Positions 45,690 to 60,193 of a stretch of 64,000 bases of DNA are shown piece by piece. The stretch's first letter is position 1, and the number at the start of each line of letters is the position of its first letter. Under the pieces are notes generated by a model. It was given only the letters and a program-made list of their open reading frames with translations, was not told the origin of the DNA and made no database searches. Made by a program: the position numbers and the translations under genes. The DNA comes from Microbacterium sp. Marseille-Q6965 (GTDB taxonomy: Bacteria > Actinomycetota > Actinomycetes > Actinomycetales > Microbacteriaceae). The DNA is taken from NCBI RefSeq assembly GCF_946151065.1, contig NZ_CAMGZA010000001.1, forward strand, positions 744,001 to 808,000. The letters are read 5' to 3'.

Positions 45690-48453
45690 TCAGGTGCGAG
45701 GCTTCTCGACCATCTCGATGGTCTCGATCTCGTCACCCACCTGGATGTCGTTGAACTTGCCGAGGCCGATACCGGCCTCGTAGTCGGTACGCACCTCGGT
45801 GACGTCGTCCTTGAAGCGGCGCAGCGACTCGATCGCCAGGCCGTCCGCCAGCACGACGCCATCGCGGATGACGCGCGCCTTGGCGTTGCGCGTGATGGTT
45901 CCGCTCTTGACGTACACACCGGCGATGTTGCCGAACTTCGAGGAGCGGAAGACCTCGCGGATCTCCGCGAGTCCCGCCTGGGCCTCCTCGTACTCCGGCT
46001 TGAGCATGCCCTTGAGCGATGCCTCGACGTCGTCGATCGCGTTGTAGATGACGTTGTAGAAGCGGATGTCCACGCCCTCGCGAGCGGCGGCCTCACGCGC
46101 CTTCGTGTCGGGCCGGACGTTGAAGCCGATCACGATCGCGTTGTCGATCGTGGCCAGGTTGACGTCCGACTCGGTGATGGCGCCGACGCCGCGGTGGATG
46201 ATCCGCAGCTGCACACTCTCGTCCACCTCGATCTTGAGGAGCGACTCCTCCAGCGCCTCGACGGCACCGGACACGTCGCCCTTGATGATGAGGTTGAGCG
46301 ACTCGACCTTGCCCTCCTCGAGCGCCTTGGTGAAGTCCTCGAGCGACATGCGCTTGCGGGCCTTGGCCAGCTGGGCGTTGCGCTCGACGGCCTCACGCTT
46401 CTCGGCGATCTGGCGGGCGGTGCGGTCCTCGTCCGTGACGATGAACATGTCGCCGGCCCGCGGCACGGAGTTCAGACCCTGCACCTGGACGGGGCGCGAC
46501 GGGGCGGCCTCGGTGACCGTGTCGCCGTTCTCGTCGATCATGGCGCGCACACGGCCGTAAGCCGTGCCCGCGACGATCGCATCGCCCACGCGCAGCGTTC
46601 CCGACTGGATGAGCACGGTCGCGACCGCACCGCGGCCCTTGTCGAGCTTCGCCTCGATTGCGACACCGCGCGCCGCCTTGTTCGGGTTCGCCGTGAGGTC
46701 CAGGCCGGCGTCCGCCGTCAGCAGCACCGCGTCCAGGAGGTCCTGGATGCCGATGCCCTCGCGGGCCGACACGTCGACGAACATCACATCGCCGCCGTAC
46801 TCCTCGGCCACGAGCCCGTACTCGGTCAGCTGCTGACGCACCTTGGCCGGGTTCGCCTCGGGCTTGTCGATCTTGTTGACCGCGACGACGATCGGCACGC
46901 CGGCCGCCTGCGCGTGGTTCAGCGCCTCCACCGTCTGCGGCATGATGCCGTCGTCGGCGGCGACCACGAGGATCGCGATGTCGGTCACCTCGGCACCGCG
47001 GGCACGCATGGCCGTGAAGGCCTCGTGACCCGGGGTGTCGATGAAGGTGATCGCACGCTCGATGCCCTCGTGCTCGGTCCAGATCTGGTAGGCGCCGATG
47101 TGCTGCGTGATGCCGCCGGCCTCGCCGGCGACCACGTTGGTCTGACGGATCGAGTCGAGCAGTCGCGTCTTACCGTGGTCGACGTGACCCATCACGGTCA
47201 CCACCGGAGGACGGATCTCGAGGTTCTCCTCGTCCTCCTCCAGTTCCTCCTTCTCGAGGTCGAGACCGAAGCCCTCCAGGAGCTCCCTGTCCTCGTCCTC
47301 GGGCGAGACCATCTGCACCTTGTAGCCGAGCTCCGCGCCCAGCACCTCGAAGGTGGCCTCGTCCAGCGACTCGGTGGCCGTGGCCATCTCGCCCAGGTGG
47401 AACAGCACGGTGACGAGGTTGCCCGGGGGCACGCTCACGCCGTGCAGCGTCTCGAGCTTGTCCGCGAAGTCCGCGATCGATGCGCCGCGGCGCATGCGGA
47501 TGATCGTGTTGCCGTCGCCGCGCGGGACCTTGACGCCGCCGACGACGGGCGCCTCCCGCATCTCGAACTCTTGACGCTTCGCCCGACGCGACTTGCGCTG
47601 CTTCGACTTGCCGCCGCCCTTACCGAAGGCGCCGGCCGTGCCGCCGCGCCCACGGCCGCCGGGGCCGGGGCGACCGGGGAAGCCGCCGCCGGGCGCACCG
47701 CCGGGACCGCCGGGACGGAATCCGCCACCGCCACCGGGACGGCCGGGACCGCCCGGGCGCTGCTGGAACGGCGCGCCAGGCCGACCGCCACCACCGGGCC
47801 GGCCCGGACGACCGGGACCACCGACGCGCGGGGCGCCGGGACGCGGGGCGCCGGGGCGCGGCGGCTGCGGCTTCGGGATGTTCCCGGGTGTGGGACGCTG
47901 CCCCATGCCCTGCGCCGAGGCGAAGGGATTGTTACCGGGGCGCGGACCGGCAGGGCGCTTGCCCATGCCCTGAGCCGTGCTGAACGGGTTGTTACCGGGG
48001 CGCGGTCCACCCGGGCGCGGCCCGGGGGCCGCCGTGCCCGGGGTGGGCGCCGAGCCACCCGGCTTGGGCGCGGCACTGCCGGGCTTGGGCGCACCGGCAT
48101 TGGCACCGGCGGTGGGCGCCGGGGCGGCCGGAGCCGCGGGGGGTCTCGGCACGCTGCGGTGCCGGGGTGGGCGCGGGTGCCGCCTGCTCGGCCTTGGGCG
48201 CGGGAGCCGGGCCGGGCTTCGCGGCGGGGCGCGCCGGGGTCTTCTTGCGGGCGTCTGCCGGCTTGGCATCGCCGTCGGCGGGCTTGGCGACGCCCTCGGC
48301 CTCCAGAGCGGCGCGCAGCTTGCGCGCGACGGGGGGCTCGATGGTGGACGACGGGCTCTTGACGAACTCGCCGAGATCCTTCAGCTTCGCGAGCGCGACC
48401 TTGCTGTCGACTCCCAGCTCCGCTGCGATCTCATGTACGCGTGGTTTAGCCAC
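45690..48453 (-). CDS. infB: Translation initiation factor IF-2 (one-base frameshift in the available sequence)
   Basis: The N-terminal start [20 protein letters not shown] and first 103 codons are in one frame; from the G run at 48138-48143 the Pro/Gly/Ala-rich linker and conserved body continue in another. The total span is 2764 bp; removing one base gives 921 codons, the expected size (about 920 residues). The body has the GTPase motif [26 protein letters not shown] and [11 protein letters not shown]-2 recruits fMet-tRNA to the 30S subunit and is essential, so a sequencing indel is likely. Order nusA-ylxR-infB-rbfA is canonical. Confidence 0.93.
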
Positions 48454-48512
48454 AATTCTCCTGTCTGGGCGGCCTGCCCGGACAGGGGCAGACCATCAAA
48501 GGCGGACGGGTC

Positions 48513-48785
48513 TCATTTCGAGCCGTTCACTTGGTTTCCATAGCTGTTCAGCCGTTTCTCGAAGGTCTGCGTCTCGAGCGGGCCCGACACGCGCAGAGCT
48601 CGTACGAAGGCGCGGCGCCGGATGGCGTTCTCCACACACTCGCGCGTGGCATGCACCCACGCGCCGCGCCCCGACATCGACCCTCGTTCGTCCAGGACGA
48701 GCTCGGAGCCGACGGCCACCACCCTGAGGAGGGAGGCCCGGGGAGCACGCGTGCGACAGCCGACGCACGTTCGTACGGGTTCCAT
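48513..48785 (-). CDS. ylxR: YlxR-family (DUF448) nucleoid/RNA-binding protein
   Basis: 90 residues with the family motif RTCVGCRTRAPRASLLRVV, GRGAWVHATRECVENAIRRRAF and a basic surface. YlxR is encoded between nusA and infB in many Gram-positives and has been described as an RNase P modulator or nucleoid-associated factor. The start MEPVRTCVGC is fixed by family alignment; the upstream in-frame region is unsupported. It lies 59 bp before infB. Confidence 0.9.
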   Translation of the reverse strand: MEPVRTCVGCRTRAPRASLLRVVAVGSELVLDERGSMSGRGAWVHATRECVENAIRRRAFVRALRVSGPLETQTFEKRLNSYGNQVNGSK

Positions 48786-48827
48786 CCTACACCTGTGATC
48801 GGACCGGCCAGCCGGGCGTGTCACGCC

Positions 48828-49811
48828 TCAGTCGAGAATCGAGTCCGGCTGGATGTCGATCTTCGCGCCGGTGAGCTTGGCGGCGAGGCGGGCGTTCTGC
48901 CCCTCCTTGCCGATCGCCAGCGAGAGCTGGTAGTCCGGCACGAGCGCGCGTACTGCCTTCGTCGACGCGTCGAGCACGAAGCTCGACGTGACCTTGGCGG
49001 GCGAGAGCGCGTTCGCCACGAACGTGGCAAGATCCTGGTCGTAGTCGACGATGTCGATCTTCTCGCCGCTGAGCTCCTCGGTCACGGCGCGAACGCGGCG
49101 ACCCATCTCGCCGATGCAGGCGCCCTTGGCGTTGATCGAGGGGTCGTTGGCCTTCACGGCGATCTTCGTGCGGTGCCCGGCCTCGCGAGCGAGCGACGCG
49201 ATCTCGACGAGCCCGCCGGCGATCTCCGGAACCTCGAGCGCGAAGAGCTTGCGAACCAGGCCGGGGTGGGTGCGCGACACCGTGATCGACGGCCCCTTGG
49301 CACCCTTCGACACGCTCGTCACGTATACGCGCAGGCGCTGGCCGTGGCCGTAGTCCTCGCCGGGAACCTGCTCCTCGGGGGGCAGGATCGCCTCCACGGT
49401 TCCCAGATCGACGTGGACCATGCGCGGGTTCGGCCCCTGCTGCACGACCCCCGCGACGATGTCGCCCTCCTTGCCGCGGAACTCCCCCAGCACGGCGTCG
49501 TCCGCGATGTCGCGCAGCCGCTGGCTGATGACCTGCTTGGCGGCGTAGGCGGCGATGCGCCCGAAGTCCTCGGGTGTCGCCTCCTCCTCGCCGATGACGG
49601 CGCCGGCGTCGTCGGTGACCGGCACGTAGATCCCGACGTGGCCCGTCTTGCGGTCCAGTTCCGCGCGGGCGCCTTCCGGCACCTCACCGGACTGGGAGAC
49701 GTGCTTGCCGTAGGCGGTGAGCACCGCCTGCTCGATGATCCGCACGAGTTCGTCGAACGGGATCTCCCTCTCACGCTCGACGGTGCGCAACAGCCCGAGA
49801 TCGATGTCCAC
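48828..49811 (-). CDS. nusA: Transcription termination/antitermination factor NusA
   Basis: 327 residues. The N-terminal RNA-polymerase-binding domain (about 1-115, MDIDLGLLRTVERERE), S1 domain (about 120-190, GDIVAGVVQQGPNPRMVHVDLG) and two KH domains (KGACIGEMGRRVRAVTEEL; LSLAIGKEGQNARLAAKLTG) are present. The acidic C-terminal repeats of E. coli NusA are missing, as usual for Actinobacteria. It heads the nusA-ylxR-infB-rbfA unit. rimP, which usually precedes nusA, is not here; the gene upstream is a divergent symporter. Confidence 0.95.
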   Translation of the reverse strand: MDIDLGLLRTVEREREIPFDELVRIIEQAVLTAYGKHVSQSGEVPEGARAELDRKTGHVGIYVPVTDDAGAVIGEEEATPEDFGRIAAYAAKQVISQRLRDIADDAVLGEFRGKEGDIVAGVVQQGPNPRMVHVDLGTVEAILPPEEQVPGEDYGHGQRLRVYVTSVSKGAKGPSITVSRTHPGLVRKLFALEVPEIAGGLVEIASLAREAGHRTKIAVKANDPSINAKGACIGEMGRRVRAVTEELSGEKIDIVDYDQDLATFVANALSPAKVTSSFVLDASTKAVRALVPDYQLSLAIGKEGQNARLAAKLTGAKIDIQPDSILD

Positions 49812-49965
49812 AGCGGCCTCCCTATTCAGCTCTCATCGGCAATCCGGCTCACCGATATCCCTCTGACATTACCCGACGCCCCGCTGCACCCGCTGTGAGC
49901 GGTGGGCCCCACCGGAGCGGCCCCTCGGCTCGCGCGTGCGTCGCAACCCGGGGCAGACTGGCACG

Positions 49966-51465
49966 ATGGACGTTCTCGCTGACTGGCTCGCCACCGCGGG
50001 CGACCGATTCTGGACGTGGCTCGTGCTCCCCGTCGTGGTGCTGCTCGGGCTCTATCTGACCGTGCGATCCGGCGTGGTGCAGTTCCGCCTCATCCCCGAG
50101 ATGTTCCGGACCCTCACCGACCGCACCCCGCGCACCGCCGACGGCGAGCCGCAGTCGGTGTCGGCTTTCCAGGCCTTCTCGATCTCGGCCGCGTCGCGCG
50201 TGGGCGTGGGCAATATCGCGGGCGTGGGCACAGCGATCGCGATCGGCGGCCCGGGCGCGGTGTTCTGGATGTGGTTGATGGCGTTCATCGGCGCATCGTC
50301 GGCGTTCTTCGAGTCGACCCTCGCCCAGGTCTTCAAGGTGCGTGACCGCGGCGCGTTCCGCGGCGGACCCGCGTACTACATGGCGCGTGGACTGAAGGCG
50401 CGCTGGATGGGCGTGACCTTCGCCGTGATCCTCATCTTCTGCTTCCCCTTCGCGTTCAGCGCCCTGCAGGCGAACACGATCGCCGCCTCCAGCACGGCGG
50501 CCGTCGGGTCCCTGGTCGGCGCGGATGTGTCCGGGTGGATGCCGCTCGTATCGGGCGTCGTTGTGGCCGTGCTGACCGGTGCCGTCATCTTCGGCGGCGT
50601 GCGTCGCATCGCGCACGTGTCGCAGGCGATTGTGCCGCTCATGGCGCTGCTGTACCTGCTGCTGGGTCTGGCCGTCGTCGTCATCGAGATCGATCGCCTG
50701 CCTGCCGCGTTCGCGTCCATCTACACGGAGGCCTTCGGCTTCAACGAGGTCGTCGGCGCCGCGTTGGGCACCATTGTGCTGCAGGGGGTCAAGCGGGGCA
50801 TGTTCTCGAACGAGGCGGGCCTCGGCTCCGCGCCGAACGCCGGCGCCTCCGCCGCCGTGACGCACCCCGTCAAGCAGGGACTGGTCCAGTCGCTCGGCGT
50901 CTACTTCGACACCTTCCTCGTCTGCTCGATCACCGCGTTCACCGTCCTGGTGGCGGTGCCCGACCTCGGCGGTGCCGAGCAGGGCATCGCGCTCACGCAG
51001 ACGGCCCTCGCCTCGACGCTCGGCGATTGGTCGCTCATCGCGCTCGCCGTGATCGTGTTCCTGCTGGCCTTCAGCTCGATCATCGGCAACTACTACTACG
51101 GCGAGTCGAACCTGGAGTTCATCACCACCCGGCGGGGATGGCTCACGGCCTTCCGGGTGCTCGTGGTCCTGGCGATGCTCGCGGGCGCCGTGGCGTCGGC
51201 GGCCGTCGTGTGGAACCTGGCGGATGCGCTCATGGGGCTGATGGCGCTGACCAACCTCATCGCGCTCGCGCTGCTCTCGGGCCTTGGCTTCCGCTTGTTG
51301 CGCGATTACACGAGGCAGCGCCGCGAGGGGCGCGACCCCGTCTTCACCCGCGACCTGCTGCCGGACGTCAGCGGCATCGAGTGCTGGGAGGACGAGGCGA
51401 CGGTCACGGGCCCCCTCGACCTGCCGACCGGCCGACGCCCGTCGGGCCAGCGCCTGCGCGCCTGA
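49966..51465 (+). CDS. Alanine/glycine:cation symporter (AGCS family)
   Basis: 499 residues with about ten transmembrane helices. The family signature SRVGVGNIAGVGTAIAIGGPGAVFWMW is near 90-115, with FRGGPAYYMARGL and KRGMFSNEAGLGSAPNA. It imports alanine or glycine with sodium or protons. The ATG at 49966 follows CAGACT by 6 nt and fits the conserved N-terminus. It diverges from nusA and is followed by a strong bidirectional terminator. Confidence 0.94.
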   Translation: MDVLADWLATAGDRFWTWLVLPVVVLLGLYLTVRSGVVQFRLIPEMFRTLTDRTPRTADGEPQSVSAFQAFSISAASRVGVGNIAGVGTAIAIGGPGAVFWMWLMAFIGASSAFFESTLAQVFKVRDRGAFRGGPAYYMARGLKARWMGVTFAVILIFCFPFAFSALQANTIAASSTAAVGSLVGADVSGWMPLVSGVVVAVLTGAVIFGGVRRIAHVSQAIVPLMALLYLLLGLAVVVIEIDRLPAAFASIYTEAFGFNEVVGAALGTIVLQGVKRGMFSNEAGLGSAPNAGASAAVTHPVKQGLVQSLGVYFDTFLVCSITAFTVLVAVPDLGGAEQGIALTQTALASTLGDWSLIALAVIVFLLAFSSIIGNYYYGESNLEFITTRRGWLTAFRVLVVLAMLAGAVASAAVVWNLADALMGLMALTNLIALALLSGLGFRLLRDYTRQRREGRDPVFTRDLLPDVSGIECWEDEATVTGPLDLPTGRRPSGQRLRA

Positions 51466-51495
51466 GCGCCACCGACGCGCCTCTCGGCGGCATGG

Positions 51496-51530
51496 CGAAG
51501 GGCCGGGCGGCTCACCCGCCCGGCCCTTCG
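51496..51530. terminator. Strong bidirectional hairpin between the AGCS gene and the nucleotidase gene
   Basis: A 15-bp perfect stem (CGAAGGGCCGGGCGG with CCGCCCGGCCCTTCG) and a 5-nt loop between two convergent genes. Confidence 0.8.
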
Positions 51531-51537
51531 TCGCCCG

Positions 51538-56184
<4,647 letters not shown>

Positions 56185-56337
56185 GGATGACTCCCTGAGG
56201 GAACGGGCGGGGGTTACGCCGCATGCTCGCATGGACATTCGACATCCGTGCGACGGTGCGGTGACACGCACCTGAACGTGCCCCAGCGGGGCCTGGGCAG
56301 GAGCGGGCACCCCGTGGCGAAGCACCCCGGGATACGC

Positions 56338-56376
56338 CGGAAGGCCGTCGCGGTGCACCCCCACGACGGCCTTCCG
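56338..56376 (-). terminator. Hairpin downstream of proS
   Basis: A 13-bp perfect stem (CGGAAGGCCGTCG with CGACGGCCTTCCG) and a 13-nt loop, 10 bp after the proS stop on the minus strand. No T tract. Confidence 0.65.
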
Positions 56377-56385
56377 AGTGATCCC

Positions 56386-58152
56386 TCAGGCGGTCAGCCG
56401 CGCCACGGCCTCATCCACCGGCACCGTCTCGCGGTCGCCGGTGCGCCGGTCCCACAGTTCGACGAGTCCCTCGCCGGCACCGCGACCCACGACGAGGAGT
56501 CGGGGAACGCCGATCAGTTCGGCATCTCCGAACTTCACGCCCGGCGACGCCTTCGGGCGGTCGTCGTACAGCACATCCTTGCCGCCGGCCTCGAGCCGAG
56601 CGATGACGCTCTCGGCGAGGTCGTACGCCTCGTCGCCCTTGCCGGTGGCGACCACGTGCACGTCGAACGGCGCGACCGACTCCGGCCAGATGAGCCCGCG
56701 CTCGTCATTGGACAGCTCGGCGATGATCGCGAGGATGCGCGTCACGCCGATGCCGTACGAACCCATCGTGACGGTGACCTGCTTGCCGTTCTCGTCCAGC
56801 ACCTTCAGCCCGAGCGCCTCGGCGTACTTGCGGCCCAGCTGGAAGACGTGACCGATCTCCATGCCGCGGGCGAGCGTGACCGGGCCGGATCCGTCCGGCG
56901 CCGGGTCACCCTCACGCACCGTCGCCGCCTCGACATAGCCGTCGGCGGTGAAATCGCGGCCGGCAATGAGGCCGGAGACGTGCTTGTCGTCGGCGTTGGC
57001 GCCCGTGATCCACTCCGTGCCGTCCACCACCCGCGGGTCGAGGAGGTAGCGGATGCCGGTGGCCGAGTCCTCCCCCAGGAACGCGCCCTTGTCGGTCCAC
57101 GGACCGATGAACCCTCGCACCAGGAGCGGGTGACGCTCGAAGTCCTCGGCGGTCGCCTGCTCCACCTCGGCGGGGGCGAACGCGACCTCGATGCGCTTGG
57201 GGTCGACGTCCCGATCCCCCGGCACACCGACGACGACGATCTCTCGCGTGCCGTCGAGGTGCGTCAGCGCCAGCACGACGTTCTTCAGCGTGTGCGCGGC
57301 CGTCCAGCCTCCCTCGGGGGCGCCGGGCACAGCCTCGTTCGCGTGCGCGACGAGGGTCTCGATCGTGGTGGTGCCCGGCGAGTCGAAGACGACGGGCTCA
57401 GGCTTGCCGTCGAACGGGAGGGGCTCGGGAGCGAGGGTGGTGAACGCCTCGACGTTGGCCGCGTACCCGCCCGCGCTGCGCACGAACGTGTCCTCGCCCA
57501 CGGGCGTGGGGTGCAGGAACTCCTCGCTGCGCGATCCTCCCATCGCGCCGGCATCGGCCTGCACGATGACGTACTCCAGCCCGAGGCGCTGGAAGATGCG
57601 CTCGTAGGCGTCGCGCTGCGCCTGGTACGACGCGTCGAGGCCCTCGTCCGTGTAGTCGAACGAGTACGCGTCCTTCATCGTGAACTCGCGACCGCGCAGC
57701 AGACCCGCGCGGGGGCGTGCCTCGTCGCGGTACTTGTCCTGGATCTGGTAGATCGTCAGCGGCAGGTCCTTGTACGACGAGTACAGGTCCTTCACGAGCA
57801 GCGTGAAGACCTCCTCGTGGGTGGGCGCGAGGAGCATGTCGGCGCCCTTGCGGTCCTTGAGGCGGAACAACGCGTCGCCGTACTCCTCCCAGCGGCCCGT
57901 CGCCTCGTACGGCTCGCGGGGCAGCAGCGCGGGAAAGTGCACCTCGTAGGCGCCGGACGCCGCCATCTCCTCTCGGATGATCGCCTCGAGCTTCGACTTC
58001 ACGCGCAGGCCGAGCGGCAGCCACGCGAACACCCCTGGGGCCTGTCGCCGGATGTACCCGGCGCGGACCAGCAGGCGGTGGCTCGTGACCTCGGCGTCGG
58101 CCGGGTCCTCACGGAGCGTGCGGAGGAAGAAGTGCGAGAGACGGGTGACCAC
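56386..58152 (-). CDS. proS: Prolyl-tRNA synthetase, bacterial type
   Basis: 588 residues. Class II motifs include the N-terminal [25 protein letters not shown], motif 2 region [25 protein letters not shown], an inserted editing domain (about 225-400) and the anticodon-binding C-terminus. It charges tRNA-Pro and probably clears Ala-tRNA-Pro. The start is a GTG 6 nt behind TAGACT, so the message is leaderless and has no T-box leader. Monocistronic. Confidence 0.95.
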   Translation of the reverse strand: MVTRLSHFFLRTLREDPADAEVTSHRLLVRAGYIRRQAPGVFAWLPLGLRVKSKLEAIIREEMAASGAYEVHFPALLPREPYEATGRWEEYGDALFRLKDRKGADMLLAPTHEEVFTLLVKDLYSSYKDLPLTIYQIQDKYRDEARPRAGLLRGREFTMKDAYSFDYTDEGLDASYQAQRDAYERIFQRLGLEYVIVQADAGAMGGSRSEEFLHPTPVGEDTFVRSAGGYAANVEAFTTLAPEPLPFDGKPEPVVFDSPGTTTIETLVAHANEAVPGAPEGGWTAAHTLKNVVLALTHLDGTREIVVVGVPGDRDVDPKRIEVAFAPAEVEQATAEDFERHPLLVRGFIGPWTDKGAFLGEDSATGIRYLLDPRVVDGTEWITGANADDKHVSGLIAGRDFTADGYVEAATVREGDPAPDGSGPVTLARGMEIGHVFQLGRKYAEALGLKVLDENGKQVTVTMGSYGIGVTRILAIIAELSNDERGLIWPESVAPFDVHVVATGKGDEAYDLAESVIARLEAGGKDVLYDDRPKASPGVKFGDAELIGVPRLLVVGRGAGEGLVELWDRRTGDRETVPVDEAVARLTA

Positions 58153-58189
58153 GCGTCAAGTCTAGGGTTCCCGCGGCGGCGTCCCCGAG

Positions 58190-58783
58190 TCAGCGTCGCG
58201 CCGGCGGAGTGCGGATCACGGCGACGAGCGCGTCGAAGGCGACCGCGGCGTCGGGAGGGATGTGCCCCGCGACCGACAGTTGCGCAAGGCCATGTACGAG
58301 CGCCCAGAACCCCGACTCCGCATGCCGCCGCTCGCTTTCGGCCATATCGGGCGCGATCCCGGCGACGGCATCGGCCAGCAGTTCCTCGTTCGCGCGGATG
58401 AGCGGTGCCATCGCCTCGGTGGGCGCGGCCGGATCGCAGATCTCCGGGTCGAAGACGATCGCGAATCCGTGCGGGTGTCGCTGGGCGTATCGCACGTACG
58501 CGAGCCCCAGTGCCCGCACACGCGCGTCCGGAGCGGCCTCGGCCTCGACGGCCTCACGCTCAGCCTCCAGCATCCGGCGCAGGTGTCGCTGTGCCAGCCC
58601 GTTCATGAGCGCCTTGCGGTCCGCGAAGTGGTGGTAGGGCGCGTTGTGACTCACCCCGGCACGCCGGGCTACCTCACGCAGGCTCAGCGCGTTCGCACCG
58701 CGCTCGGACAGAAGCGCGTCGGCCGCGTCGAGCAGAGCGGCAGCGAGGTCGCCGTGGTGGTAGCGGGATCCGGAAGTTGACAT
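58190..58783 (-). CDS. TetR-family transcriptional regulator
   Basis: 197 residues. The N-terminal helix-turn-helix (about 8-55) reads HHGDLAAALLDAADALLSERGANALSLREVARRAGVSHNAPYHHFADRKALM. The C-terminal part fits the TetR_C_33/WHG ligand domain (FAIVFDPEICDP, WALVHGLAQLSVAGHIP). TACCAT lies 7 nt before the ATG. It diverges from a quinone-reductase-like gene, its probable target; the 76-bp gap carries an 11-bp direct repeat. Confidence 0.9.
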   Translation of the reverse strand: MSTSGSRYHHGDLAAALLDAADALLSERGANALSLREVARRAGVSHNAPYHHFADRKALMNGLAQRHLRRMLEAEREAVEAEAAPDARVRALGLAYVRYAQRHPHGFAIVFDPEICDPAAPTEAMAPLIRANEELLADAVAGIAPDMAESERRHAESGFWALVHGLAQLSVAGHIPPDAAVAFDALVAVIRTPPARR

Positions 58784-58805
58784 CAGCAAGATGGTAGTGA
58801 ATCCT

Positions 58806-58834
58806 GACAGTGCCCAGAATGTGGACAGTGCCCA
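58806..58834. promoter_or_regulatory. Direct repeat GACAGTGCCCA x2 between TetR and oxidoreductase genes
   Basis: Two identical 11-bp copies at 58806-58816 and 58824-58834, an 18-bp period, in the short divergent region. They probably mark the TetR binding site controlling both genes; direct rather than inverted symmetry is unusual for TetR. Confidence 0.55.
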
Positions 58835-58859
58835 TTTCACCAGCTCGAACGGAGATCCC

Positions 58860-59513
58860 ATGTCCCGCACGCTCGTCATCGATGGCCACCCTGACCCCGA
58901 TTCGCTCGTCGCCTCGCTCGCTCGCCACTACGCGCAGGCGCACGGCGACGCGCGAATCCTCGCGTTGCGCGACCTCGAGTTCGACCCCGTGCTGCGCCGC
59001 GGATATCACGCCGAGCAGCCGCTCGAACCCGACCTGCAGGAAGCGCTCGATGCGATCTTCGCCGCATCGCACATCGTCGTCGCCACGCCCGTGTGGTGGG
59101 CATCGATCCCTGCGCTGCTCAAGGGGTTCTTCGACCGCATCCTGCTGCCCAAGGTGGCGTATCGGTACCGGCCGAACGGCTTTCCCGAGGGCCTGCTCAA
59201 GGGTCGGACGGGCCGGCTCATCGTCACGAGCGACTCACCGCGCTGGTTCCTGACGCTGGCCGGCGACTCCACCGTGACGCACGTCCGCAACCAGACCATG
59301 CGCTTCTGCGGCATCCGGCCCGTCCGCACGTCGCGGTTCACCGACGTGCGCCACGCCGGCGGCGAACGCCGCGCGGCCTGGCTGGAGCGCATCGCCGCCG
59401 ACGCGCGCGCCGACACCGCCAGCACGCCGCGTCCGCCCCAGCGGCAGCCGGCAGCGGCCCCGGCCCGACACAGTGTGGAGCGGACGGGGATCCGCGGGAT
59501 GCAAGCGTCGTGA
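58860..59513 (+). CDS. NAD(P)H-dependent flavodoxin-fold oxidoreductase (NQO1/MdaB/KefF-like)
   Basis: 217 residues. The flavodoxin-like fold starts TLVIDGHPDPDSLVASLARHY (FMN/FAD phosphate loop), with VVATPVWWASIPALLKGFFDRIL and LPKVAYRY typical of NADPH:quinone reductases. A basic, low-complexity tail (after about 185) is extra. It would reduce quinones or electrophiles by two electrons. GGAG lies 7 nt upstream of the ATG. Divergent from a TetR regulator, a common electrophile-response arrangement. Confidence 0.87.
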   Translation: MSRTLVIDGHPDPDSLVASLARHYAQAHGDARILALRDLEFDPVLRRGYHAEQPLEPDLQEALDAIFAASHIVVATPVWWASIPALLKGFFDRILLPKVAYRYRPNGFPEGLLKGRTGRLIVTSDSPRWFLTLAGDSTVTHVRNQTMRFCGIRPVRTSRFTDVRHAGGERRAAWLERIAADARADTASTPRPPQRQPAAAPARHSVERTGIRGMQAS

Positions 59514-59538
59514 CACCCCGTCCGCCTACCCTGGACTG

Positions 59539-60177
59539 ATGGTGACGATCCTCCTCACCGGCTTCGAGCCGTTCGGCGGCGACGCCCGCAACCCCTCCGG
59601 CGAAGCGGTCGAGCACGTCGTCCGCGCGTGGGACGGGCCCGAGCGCCTCGTCCCCGCGATCCTGCCCGTCTCGTTCGACGCCGCCGCGGAACAGCTGCGC
59701 GCCCTGATCGGCGAGCACGACCCCCAAATCGTCGTGGCCAGCGGTCTGGCGGGCGGGCGCACGCAGGTCACCCCGGAACGGGTCGCGATCAATCTGAGGG
59801 ACGCGCGCATCCCCGACAACGCGGGCGCGCAGCCGCTCGATGAGCCGAGCGTCGCCGGCGGACCGGCCGCGTACTTCGCGACCCTTCCCGTGAAGGCGAT
59901 CGCGCAGGCGATCCGCGAGGCCGGTGTCCCGGCCGCCGTCTCGCACACGGCGGGCACCTTCGTGTGCAACCACGTCATGTACGTCGCCGCCGACGAGGCG
60001 TCCCGTCGCCCCGGCATGCGCACCGGATTCGTCCACGTGCCGTGGTCGGCCGACACCGCGCCCGCCGATGCGCCATCGCTCCCCGCCCGTGACATCGCTC
60101 ACGCGCTGCGGATCGCCGTGCGCATCGCCGTGGACGCGCCGGCCGACGCCGCCGTCACCGCCGGCACCCTCCACTGA
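59539..60177 (+). CDS. pcp: Pyrrolidone-carboxylate (pyroglutamyl) peptidase I
   Basis: 212 residues, cysteine peptidase family C15. It has ILLTGFEPFGGDARNPS at the N-terminus, the catalytic Glu in PERVAINLRDARIPDN, Cys in GTFVCNHVMY and His in GFVHVPW. It removes N-terminal pyroglutamate from peptides. TACCCT lies 6 nt before the ATG, so the mRNA is probably leaderless. Monocistronic, convergent with the response-regulator gene. Confidence 0.95.
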   Translation: MVTILLTGFEPFGGDARNPSGEAVEHVVRAWDGPERLVPAILPVSFDAAAEQLRALIGEHDPQIVVASGLAGGRTQVTPERVAINLRDARIPDNAGAQPLDEPSVAGGPAAYFATLPVKAIAQAIREAGVPAAVSHTAGTFVCNHVMYVAADEASRRPGMRTGFVHVPWSADTAPADAPSLPARDIAHALRIAVRIAVDAPADAAVTAGTLH

Positions 60178-60193
60178 TCCCGGCGCGGCGCGG

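Noticed and set aside
45615..48362. 915-codon plus-strand frame opposite infB
   Set aside because: Antisense shadow; the minus-strand translation is IF-2.
58153..58189. Possible T-box leader for proS
   Set aside because: The -10 lies six bases before the GTG start, leaving no room for a leader.
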